DNA of 64,000 bases. It comes from Owenia fusiformis. Lineage: Eukaryota; Annelida; Polychaeta; Sabellida; Oweniidae. The stretch is taken from the NCBI GenBank assembly GCA_903813345.2, contig CAIIXF020000001.1:35869366-35933365 (forward strand). The letters run 5' to 3'. Below, one piece after another: positions 38,601 to 50,600 of the stretch (positions within the stretch are counted from its first letter, which is position 1; each line of letters starts with the position of its first letter). The position numbers and the translations under genes were made by a program. The notes under the pieces are model-generated. The model saw nothing but the letters and a program-made list of their open reading frames with translations. It made no database searches and had not been told where the DNA came from.

Positions 38601-41600
38601 CTCAACAATGAATTTCAATTTGCAGTCTCTTATATATATGCATCATGCTTATAATTCATTTATTTATTTGACAGATACATTTAATAATGTGGAACATTAA
38701 AATTGGTGTATCACTTTAAAAACAACATTATACAATATTACTATAGATATGACAGTATATCATCACATAGTATCAAATAGTTGAACTTGACGCATTTATC
38801 AAGCCTAGATTTTTTATGATTACAGACAAAAGAAAACATGATTGAGAAGAAGAATTTGAGAAGCAGGACAAAGGGGGCGGCTGTGGAGGCTTCCGGGGAT
38901 GTAGTGGCGCCACCTATTACACAAAGTAAGTTGATTTTTGTGATAATATTTTGAAGATAAAAAAAACAGCTCAAAGAGTTTAAGCCAGAACCATCAGTAC
39001 TTTCTTAAATTGATTATTTCAATGTGCTGTTTCACTTAATTGATATATTCCAAATAACGTTGAGGACATATTATATTGGGAAAAGGGAAAATGGTTCATT
39101 TGCTTGAATATATCCTCCATCTTGATCTTGACATTAGAAAGAACGAGAGATTGATGTAATTGCTACATTCATCATGGAGAGGTATTATTTCTAGCCAATG
39201 GATCAGCCATCACTGACAGTATCATTGCACTTAGCGGTCATAATTGGTTTATCTGGCATTGAAGGAAACTTCCTCATAATGCACAAAGTCAAATACATTT
39301 TCTCATATAATTCATGGAAAATTTTAGGATAATGGAAGACTACCAAGACATATTTTGTGATTGATATTCTTTAAAAACATTGATTCTTGATAAAATTGTG
39401 ATAGAATTGTTTTGAAGATTTTGAATTGAGAAACTATAAGGCACCAAATATCATTTGGCCAGCATCCTCTGAGTCTCAAGTCCTCTCCCTAATCCCCCCC
39501 CCCTGTCCCACCCCTCTCCTAATCCGTCATCACCCCAGTTATATACTACAGCTTCTATCCGTGTCCAGGAGCTACCTATCTCCATATTTTCCCCGCATAC
39601 TTACAGAGGATGATGGCGAGGGATAGGTGGCAAATTTAAGAGATGTTTCACACACCATTTTGGCTTCACTTTCTGTATCACCAACAAATTGATCTTCATA
39701 ATGTTCGCTATTTTTTATCAATATATTACGGATGCAGATATTTGGAACTAAAAAACATTAGGCAGGTGAAATCTCTCTATTATCAATATACAGGGAATAG
39801 CTAGGAATGACAAGAATAAGTGCAATTACTGTTAATAGTGAATGGCTAAGGGAGGGAAGTGGGATAGCGAGAGTGGGTGCTACAACGATTCACCTCACAG
39901 TTTACATTGTTGGGAGCTACAACGATTCACCTTACAGTTTACATTGTTTGCTTATTTCCTCCCAGATCAGGTAGCAAAGCTGAGCAATTCCCTGGTCAGG
40001 TTTTATCAATGTTGTCTTTGTTTTCCATATAATTGTTATGAGAAATCTAAAAGTTAACCTTTTCCTTCAACGTTTGTCCATGCTAATGCACTAATCCTGC
40101 ATCAAGCGAATATAGTGCGCCAGCAAAAGCTTTGGTTTAGAGTGGTAGTATGTGGAATATTATAATAGCTATCATACCAGTCATTGTTTATTTATTATAA
40201 GTTTAATGTTTTGGCACTTTTTAATTATTTCTTCATAATATAATAATTAAATCATGTCCTTACAAAAGACCAACCCTGCTTCCAACAAAATTATTTTTTA
40301 TTAAAAAATAAGTCTAATAGGATATAAATTACAATTTTATAATAAAATTCATTAAAAGCGGGGTTAGTCTTAGGTGTGTCTGACTATGCAGAGATAGTCT
40401 CATGTGTGAGCCGGGACTATCTTCTGTCCTAGTTGGTCATCCAGGCGTGACATAGACACCTATTTCATGGTATGTGGTTATTGTGGGGATATGCACCTTA
40501 AATTACACCATATAGACGCCGCGTGTCACGTTTTCTGTCAGCCATGTTGTAGGGACATTAGCGAGTGCTGGGATGAATGCATGTCACTGTTAGCGCCATC
40601 TTTTACCATTATATGTGACATACAATTATGGGATGTATTTGATGTCAAGCATTTCTTAAGAGTTGGTAAATTTTTGTTTTGTTAATTCATTATTTCCTCA
40701 TAGATCATATTTTTGAATACAAATCAGAGATTTTTATAATTTCTAGCTGATATAATATTTTTTTATTAAAAAGAGCATTTAGGCTGCCTTAGCGCAAATG
40801 ATCATAGAGTCATATCGTCATTATTGCAGTAAGTGAGCAATTATCAAGGATGTATTGTTGAAATCTAAGAGTAATGCCTTTAATAATGCAACTGAAGCTT
40901 CAGAGCTCATTTCACTAACAAATAAATAATGCAGAGAGAAGCAATATACGACTGACAGGGTATTAGTTACACTATAGAAAACTGCTCTCCCTCAGATTAA
41001 TTAAAACCCACACAAGGAAGGTTGAAACGTGTGAAGAATAGCTAAACACCCTACTGCCCTATGTGAGAATTTATCAAGCATATACTAAATATTCCACTAT
41101 ATTTTACAGGCTGAAATTTCAAGGTAAGGCTTCGATGGTTATTCTTTACATCCTGGCAAGGCTGGAAGTGTCTACTACAAATTCTGAATTCTAAAGGTCT
41201 CAATTAGACCTTAAATATGTCACATGCTCGTATTTTAGATCTTATTTAATGCTGTAAAACATTTCACATTGATCCAGCCTTGTTCGATGATCAAACGATG
41301 TGTAAATACAACATGGCCGACTGGTAGACAAGACCGCGATATCGCCACACCTTTATTAAACCTACCCCAATGACTCTTGTTTAATATTAAGTTCATCCTT
41401 TTTTATAATATGCCTAGCTCTTTTGCCACTAATTCTGGAATGTTTGCTTGTGTTTTTTTATTTATCTCATCTCAATTCACTTCATTCTTGAATTTATGTT
41501 TTATATATAATATTTGTTTGTAAATAGAAGTAACACTGCTTGCCTTGTTATAGTGTTCTAGTATAGGTTATTTAGCCACGACTGTTGTAGGAATGAAGTA

Positions 41601-44600
41601 ACGCTATAAAGTACTTATGTATATTTATGATTTCACTTCTATGTATTTGTATAATATTTTATATACACCAATCTTGTAAAGGGAAACTCGGCCTTATCAC
41701 ATAATCAACTCATTTGTTTTACTAGAATCAGGAAATTCAAATTTAAAATTGCTCATACGGTGTCTGGATCGTTTTTTAATAAAATAAATCATGTTTTGCT
41801 TTATGGATTTTACGTGCAGGCAAAGCACTGATTCTGTTCTTTTCTGTACTTTTTACATGGAGTGCCCCCTATAGACTGGCATCATAGGTGATCTCTTACC
41901 ATCATTTAAACAGTATTTTGTCTACATTTTTCAGCATTTCAAGTTGTATTAATCAGGCATGATAGTTTGTTCCATTTTCATATGTTTTTGTGTTGAGTTC
42001 CAACCTAGATGTCATCACCAAGAGTATACATGTGTTTTTGGCACAACCTGTATCTAAACAATCATTTCTACAATTGTGTTTTACCTCATATAATACAATA
42101 CATCATCAATATCCTTTAAAAGAAACACATTTTGATTTGTGTTCTTGAGGCAATTGATGTTATCCTTGTGCAAAACTTGCAGATTGAACTCAGTTTTGAC
42201 TCCAGGACTATTTGATGAAAAAATATATGTATTACTTTCTGAGATATGCGATCCTGATGGTAACATGACGTAAACTGTAACACTGATTGTAGAAATGATT
42301 CCTGATTTGCGTTGATTTTGTAAGTTTATGATAATGCATGATGTGTAAAACATGTATACTCCCATCTCCCGCCACAATATAGTTTTGCATTTTGCTTTTA
42401 TCATGATAATCTAATTTCACTTTGCCTTTAACCCTTTCATGTCTGATGTGATTGAACACCTGGCTTCTTGAAAGGGTTAATGTTACAAAGCCTGATCCCG
42501 TAGTCAGTGTTACAAAGACTAACTCTATGCACCATTACTAACCTGTGATGTATGTTTGAAAAGGGAAGTAATATGGGGAATGAGGTGCACTGATAAAGTG
42601 TTAATCATAGATTTGTGATATTTATTTTTGTCATATTCGATCTATTCTTCAATTTCTATCGCTGTTTCTTTGATATGATTAAGGATATTCTAAAAAATCA
42701 ATAGGAAGTTGAGTTGATTCATAATCAACAGCCTTGTTTGAAGAACATGTACCATCTGATCTTCTCTATGCGAGACTCCTGAAATGTTTAAAAGCACAAG
42801 GTCAATATGTTTATGTTAGTCCACAAATGTAACTGTTTACACTCATAGGAGGGGGATAAAAACCCAGGATTTGTTACCAGACATTGATTTTTTAGTTAGA
42901 GAATCTTAAAGGTAATCATAACATTTGTGAACATACATTTCTATATGACATTGTCCCTAAACAGCACTTGAAGAATTATCGAAAATGTTAAATGATTTAG
43001 TTGAGGTGTGCTTGCTCCTTTCACCCATGCTCACATATATTAATGTTAAAATAGAGGAAATGTTAGTCCTACCGTCAACACATTTTGTTCCCCTTACCTG
43101 TGATATGTATGTTAATGAGCTAATGTGAATAGAGAAAGTTCAGGGTCTCTTGATTGAGTATCCATGGCAAACAACAGCTTTGTTAAACTTAATTCTCAAC
43201 AATTGAGAACTTGGATTTAAGTTAGTGTCAAAGCTGATGATGTCCATTCTACTCAAATAGCTGGTGGGTCCCTAAGAGGGCTAGGTGGTACCACCTTGCC
43301 ATCATAAAAATGTCCCCTCATTTGGTCTGATTTAGCCCCGGGGGACCCTCGGGCAGACTATTTAAGTTGCCCTTTCCCCCAATCATCCCGTGTATACAGT
43401 AAGTATGTACTGTAGAGTGCTTGCTATGAGACTTATAACTCAGACTGAGTTTACATTGATTGGTTTGGTGTTGGGTCTATACAGTCTAGAGACTGATTTA
43501 ACCTGGTGGCATTAGAAAGTTATCCCAGGAGATACCAGTCATCCATCATACTTGCCTCATAGAATTTCTAGCTGAACCATCCAATACACAAGAGCCCGTT
43601 TTGCGAAAACTTCGTACATTACAATTCCTTTGTTTCTTTTATCTTCCAAGATGTGACAATGGCAATATTGGGGCAAATGAATCTCAGGATTTGTAATTTA
43701 TGATATTTTCCTGAAACTGGCCCCAGCCCTGTATTTATCTTCAAGATAGCTCAGCAACTAGCCAAGCTATATTGGAATTGAATGTAGGACTTGCAGCTTG
43801 TTATATTTTTGTCCTTTCACCTGCTCATATGTTTCCCTTGATTGAAACTTGAGATGATTGCTGATGTCAGAACACAAGTGATTTCTACTATTTAGCCACT
43901 GATGTAAAAAATCATTTTATCGCAACCTTTTATATGAATTGTGTTACAATTTTGCACTTTCAAAATTTGTTGCTTAATATATTGGATGGTCAGTTACAAC
44001 CTCTCCATCTTCAAAAAATTAAATATCATTATTTTAGAAATTCTGTGATGCAGTAGTCAGTGTTAGTTGACGTAATAATAATATAATAACTACTAACCCC
44101 AAAATAACATGAGAATGCACTGTCAAGTGGCAGCTTTGTTGACGTCACAGTGTACAGTGAGGAGTGTTCACTTAATTACGAAGTTCATATTCTATAGTTA
44201 AATATTTTTTTCATTATTTATTTATTGTACAGTAATTTATAAGTACAGTAAACACGTGTTTGCATGCAATCAACAACAACAGCTACAAAAAGAACAATAA
44301 AATAAAGTTGTAACTTTAAGCCTACTTAAAGAATAAAAATAAAGTTCAGATTTGTTGTAAGATAAAACCACATGAACTGTAAAACTAAAATTTCTGCTCT
44401 TTTGATTAGATTGTAAAAGTGTATAGGGGTAAGGTAAAGAGGCACCACCAGTTTTTTGGTTCTAATTAATATTGTGCTACCGGTATAGGTTTACCACTGG
44501 CTTGATTTTCCGTCTTTCTGCCAGCAGAGCGCCCCCTATTGTCCTGTAGCTTAGTGTATGCTGCATGCGTGCTGCCCTCTTTATCAGTAAATGTAAAACA

Positions 44601-47600
44601 CATGGGACAAAAATCGCTGAGTGCTATAGCAGATGAATTGGCAAAATGGAATTTAAAATTGACCATTCTGGAATCTATGATCTTTCAAAAATATATTCAA
44701 AAATTTTGGATAAGTCATGAACAACACTTCATGATTTCAAAGTGTGCACGGACACGCAATTATTACATCTTCGTGAAGTTCATAGAACTTTGACATTTAA
44801 GTTCTGGCCTATGACACTTGCCCTTTAAATACAGTGACACATCATGTAATAGATTAAGACTTATGCCTAGCATTCAGCTAGAAAGATCCGTGACTATGAT
44901 ACTGTCAACTATAAATGCTTGTTGCCATGGACGATGCTGTGACTTAATACCAGAGAGATTCAATAGTTATAACATTCATTTTTTTAATATGACTCACTAG
45001 TAAAAATATGTGTTTGTCACTTAGCTATATTGATATGACAGCCGCTTTAAGTTGGCCAGATTAATAATGATATCAGGTTTATAAACGCCTTTGAAGTCCT
45101 GGCAAATTCAATTTTTCCATATTGATTTACAGATCTTCTAATCATTAGATGCGTTTGGATTATTTTTCCTGTGTTTCAGCAGAAAATGTGCATTTTGTTG
45201 AGCTTATATGATAATTTCAATTACTGTTTTTGTGATTTGTCATACACTACTGTTTTTTTTTATATAAATACTGCCAATTAAAGGGCAAGTGTAACAGCTT
45301 AGTTTTTGTTTGATTTTTGTCTCAAGTGTAAAAATGTTCTGGTTACAAAATGGAATCATCATAGTAAATGAAGGTTCTAATATTGTTTCTAGTACATGTT
45401 AATATAGAGCATGTTATTGTACATTGCAGAATACATGTTAATATAGGACATGTTAATGTACAACACATGATAATATAAAACACATGTTTACAGAGCATAC
45501 TGATGTGCATAGCATGATTATATACAACATGGATATATAACATGTTAATATATAACACATGTTAAATTATAACATGTCAATATAAAACACATGTTAATGT
45601 GAAACATGTTTATATACAAAATGTTAATATATAACATGTTAATATATACTGTGTTATTGTATAACATGTTAATGTACTCAACATGTTAATTTTCATCATG
45701 TTCATGTGCAACATGTTAATGGACTGGTACTGGTAGAAAGACATGAGTTTCTCGTAGTTATGCTTTTCCTTTTGGTTTGTATAAATATAGATATCACTCC
45801 CTTCTATCTTCTGGAGCACTCATCTGAACAATCACAACCTAACGCCAAGTCTTTATTTAACATTCACAATAAATAATATACAAAAATGAACATTTCTTGT
45901 TAAGACTGATTTAATGAAGTAGTTTAGAATGTTTAAGTTTGAGCTTTAAAATTGTAAGAACAAGATTTTGCTGTGTAAAAATATCTCAATGTGTCTCCTA
46001 ATACAAAACGCCTATTTATTCTCAACAGCTAAGTTAAAGGCAGAAGGATCGAACACCAACTGGTAAACATTGTGCATATTTCTCTAGCTTTTAAACCTCC
46101 ACCATGCTGTATTTTCTTGTTATGGTTGTGTTTTAAGGTATATGGTGTAAATATATATGTTTTATATTCAAAACTAACCTCTTAGTAACTGTACATGAGA
46201 AAAGTGACCCAACACTAGAGACTTTTGGCTTATATAGTGTGTGCTATTTATTATACCTAGTGTTGGGTGTCTTGATTTGTACTGGATAATATTACAATAT
46301 GTGATGTAATGCTATGATATATATAGTACACCATATATGGTTGCCTTGACAATATGTGTGTTTGGATTATTAGTTCACATTACCTATCATATTTATCTCG
46401 CCTTGTTTTTGTCCATAATGATGTGTAGTTTTACCATGTAATTCTGTGGTACTAATGCCTTTTTGTTATATTTATTATTTGTGAGTGGACATATGATGTT
46501 ACGCCTTTAACACATTGCATTTCTCCGGATAGTTTTACATACAAATGTCTAACTTAAAGATGTTTCTAGCTAGGATGATGGTCTATGTGTGTATCCAGCT
46601 CTGTGTAGGCACATATAAATACATTCTGCTATAATTGTAGATTCTACAAACGGAGACACCTCTGCCTCTGACAAGCTAGTTCTCAAGGTCACACCTTCTA
46701 AAAGTAGCACAAATAAGACTGCCACTAAGACTACTACTCCTCCTAAAAAGTTGAAGAATACATCAAAGACTAAGTCTAAGAATGAGGTAAGTTGGGCATA
46801 TTGATTTGGGTTGCAGTAGTCAGTAGTACAAAGCATTTTTAGACCAGCAGCATCTTATGGAAAAGTGGCTTTAAAGGTCATACATAGGCTTCTTTACTTC
46901 AAAGACTAAATTCAATGAAATAGTACACGGTTGTCAATGTTTTCACTTTGGTAATTATAATGACTGTAACAGTTGTGTTTACACTTTTGTCGTGCTTGCA
47001 ATAACCTTACAAGTGGTGAAAAAGCATGTTGCTGTTTTGCAGGATGGCACAGAGAAGCTCACCCATTGGCCACTTGAGGAAACTGAGGATGAATCTACTG
47101 CTACAGAAACTGATGACCAGGTAGCCTTACATTGTTCTTACATAGTATATGATTAATTCACAAGTGTATATTTAGTCTCAAACTTTTTGTGGACGGCGGT
47201 TCGTGTTCTGCATCTGTGACATGGTGTCTAACAAATGGCAGGTGGTGTCATCTTGCATGTTGATGCCTGTTATTATGTCCCCACCACATAGTGTGGGGCC
47301 ATATTGTCGGCCTAGGCACGTCCGTGTGCATACAGATGTGGATGAAAAATTTGAACTTGATACCTACTTCCTGTCGGCCATTTTGAAGTCAAATGCTAAA
47401 ATCCTTGTCTGCAAACTTAAAGAAAACGGCTTCACACTTGCTTTGAAAACTTTAACATCTTGTTTAACTCACTTCATTCTAGATCTGATTAGGTTTTGGA
47501 CCTGTTAGCTCAGTCATGGCAGCCACTTTGAATGTCTTAAGAAAAGTTAGCGTGCAATAATACTTTGTATCATTTTGAATGGTGTTTTTTGAGTTTTCAT

Positions 47601-50600
47601 ACTTAAATATTTAGTAGCTTAATAAATAATTTTGGATTTTTCCATCCTAAAATCTTGTCTGTAAAGTCATGTCTACGCGTTTTCAGGTGAACCGTTTGGT
47701 AGATCGATTTCAAATTTTCGGGGATGATTCTTAGTATAAAAATCTAGATCTGATTAGTTTTTTGCCATTCTGGGTAAATGTCAAGGCAGCCATTTTGGAT
47801 TTTCTGTCCTAAAATGTTGTCTACGCGTTTTCAGATGAACTGTTAGGTAGATCAATTTTAAATTTTCAGGGATGATTCTTAGCATAAAATCTAGATCTGA
47901 TTAGTTTTTTGGCATTCTGAGTAATAGCTGTCAATGCAGCCATTTTGGATTTTCCGTCCTAAAATCTTGTCTGAAAAGTCTTGTCTATGCGTTTTCTGGA
48001 TAACTGTTTAACGGATCCATTTCAAATTTTCAGGGATGATTCTTAGTATGAAAATCTAGATCTGGTTAGTTTTTTGGCATTCTGGGTAAATGTCAAGGCA
48101 GCCATTTTGGACTTTCTGTCCTGAAATCTTGTCTGTAAAGTCTTGTCTACGCGTTTTCAGGTGAACCATCTGGTAAATCAATTTCAAATTTTCAAGGATG
48201 ATTCTTAGTATGAAAATCTTTTTGGATTTTCCGTCCTAAAATTGTGTCGGTAAAGTCTTGTCTACTCATTTTCAGGATAACCATTTCACGGATCAATTTC
48301 AAATTTTCAGGAATAAATTTTTATATGAAAATCTATTCGTTTTTCGGCATTCTGGATAAATGTAAAGGCAGCCATTTTGGATTTTCCGTCTTAAAATCTG
48401 TGTTTAAAGTCTTGTCTATGCATTTTCAGGTTAACTGTTTGAGGGATCAATTTCAAATTTTTAGGAATGATTTCTAGTATGAAAATCTAGAACTGATTAC
48501 TTTTTAGTCATTCTGCATAAATTTTAAGTTGGCCATTCTGGCTTTTCCGTCCTAAAATCGGTCTGTGAAGGCTTGTCTACCCATTTTCAGGATAACAGTT
48601 TGACAGATCGATTTCAAATTTTAAGGAATGATTTATAATATGAAAATCTAGAACTAATTAGTTTTTTGGCATTCTGGGTAAATGTTAAGGTAGCCATTTT
48701 GGATTTTCCATCCTAAAATCTTGTCTGTAAAGTCTTGTCTGCGTTTTCAGGTTAACCATTTGAGGGATCAATTTTTCAGGGATGATTCTTAGTATGAAAA
48801 TCTTGGAACTGATTTTTCTCTTAAAATCTTGTCTTTTCAACTGATTAGTGTTAGGCATTCAGGATGAAAAATTTGCAGTATATAGGATCACCCATTGGTG
48901 GGGACATGTTGTACACATTTGTGTTCTTGTATCTTGTATCTTATACTGTGAATGCAGTATCATGAACATATCATTGCCTCCCATATCACCTATGAAAAGT
49001 TATGTAGCACTATAATCATTGTGTGACATTGAAAAAGTCATAACTGGAAAAAGATTTGTCTTCAGGGGTTATTTAATGACTCATAAAGTAGGCTTCAACA
49101 AAACTTCAATGTAAATTTCAGAAGACCCCCGTGAAGGATGGCAGCAAGAAAGATGATGGTACCAAGGATATAGATGGCAGCACAGACAAGACTGTTGATA
49201 ACAGAATATGCAGCTTAGAGGAACAGAAGTAAGACACATTGCATGAGTGGACATTGAAAAACAGAAATAGGACACAATGTACAACTTGACACATTGCATG
49301 AGTGGACATTGAAAAACAGAAATAGGACACAATGTACAACTTGACACATTGCATGATTGGACATTGAAAAACAGAAATAGGACACAATGTACTGTTTGAC
49401 ACATTGCATGATTGGACATTGAAAAACAGAAATAGGACACAATGTACAACTTGACACATTGCATGATTTGACATTGAAAAACAGAAATAGGACACAATGT
49501 ACTGTTTGACACATTGCATGATTGGACATTGAAAAACAGAAATAGGACACAATGTACAACTTGACACATTGCATGATTTGACATTGAAAAACAGAAATAG
49601 GACACAATGTACTGTTTGACACATTGCATGATTGGACATTGAAAAACAGAAATAGGACACAATGTACAACTTGACACATTGCATGATTGGACATTGAAAA
49701 ACAGAAATAGGACACAATGTACAACTTGACACATTGCATGATTTGACATTGAAAAACAGAAATAGGACACAATGTACAACTTGACACATTGCATGATTGG
49801 ACATTGAAAAACAGATTAGACAATTTGACACTTTGGATAAACAAAAATAGGACACAGTATAGAACTTGTCACATTGCATGATTTGACACATTGAAAGAAC
49901 AGTTTGATACTTGACATATTGCATGACTTGACTCATTGGGCAATATGACACTTTAGAAGACTGGAATAGGATACAATGTACAACTTGACACATTGCATGG
50001 CTTGACATATTGCATGCTTAATTTTCTTATTTGAAAAAATGCATTTTCTCATTGAAACCCATGTTAAATTAAATTATTTTTCTAGAAATAACCAGACGGT
50101 CAAGCTTTCTGATGTTCACATATTTTGTTATTCAGCAGTATATCTTTCACATATATTTTTTTAAAGTAAATATGAATTGTAGAAAAAGTTGATCTACAGC
50201 AATGTCCTACCTTAAGTTGAACTATCTGAATTTTCACATGTGGCCTGTTTTTAACTAAAATATTCCATTCCTTCCAGGGAGGCAGTTGAGCATATCCTTT
50301 CTGGCAACCCACTGCCAGGGGATGATAAAGATGAAGATGATAATGAAACTGATGACCTTGAAAACATACCTATGCCTACACTACAATGCGAGAACAATGA
50401 ACTTTTACTTGACATACCCCTGCCTGGGGCTGGAGGGGTGGCTAGTATACCTATGCCACAGCCTGTAGAGGATATACCCATGCCTGAACCAACTCCTCAA
50501 ATGGACATGCTAGCAGCAATACCTATGCCTAATATGGTCATGAACAATATACCAATGCCCGAGCCTAAGGTAGAGGAGGAGCCCAAAGTTATAGCTGGAC

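Larger units (their letters stand above)
17658..38825 (+). other. First coding intron of the GPATCH8-like gene (21.2 kb)
   Basis: AT-rich, with a GTACGA donor and an ATTACAG acceptor. It hosts a MITE (19675), a promoter-like block (24.74-24.93 kb), a 5.9-kb foldback element (27.13-32.99 kb), a pogo-like MITE (35.94 kb) and a retroelement remnant (36.55 kb). No G-patch or C2H2 exon was recognised in it. Other parts (17.7-19.6, 19.8-24.7, 25-27.1, 33-34.6, 37-38.8 kb) show nothing I can name. Confidence 0.65.
38926..46640 (+). other. Second intron of the GPATCH8-like gene (7.7 kb)
   Basis: It contains a 37-bp duplication (39879-39952) and an ACATGTTAATAT minisatellite (45.39-45.72 kb). No further exon was recognised. 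Small CpG-containing patches occur near 40.38-40.58, 41.28-41.36 and 43.33-43.40 kb without a clear identity. Confidence 0.6.

Noticed and set aside
40467-40685. Cys-rich 72-codon frame (CGYCGDMHLK, CHVFCQPCC) that looks finger-like
   Set aside because: Cys/His spacing fits no zinc-finger class and does not resemble the GPATCH8 C2H2 block; phase does not join exons 2 and 3 with clear splice sites.
42081-42404. 107-codon minus-strand frame in intron 2
   Set aside because: No motif, AT-driven composition, no supporting splice signals; probably chance.
43326-43380. Possible hairpin around GCCCCGGGGGACCCTCGGGC in intron 2
   Set aside because: Stem is short and imperfect, no flanking signals of a known RNA class.
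45343-45819. Minus-strand frames with repeated MLYINMLYIH-type peptides
   Set aside because: Translation of the ACATGTTAATAT minisatellite.
49081-50008. Three overlapping minus-strand open frames of 209-296 codons
   Set aside because: They are the three frames of the 55-bp minisatellite. The unit has no minus-strand stop and its length cycles through all frames, so each reads the same Cys/Ser/Phe-rich peptide. No family resemblance.
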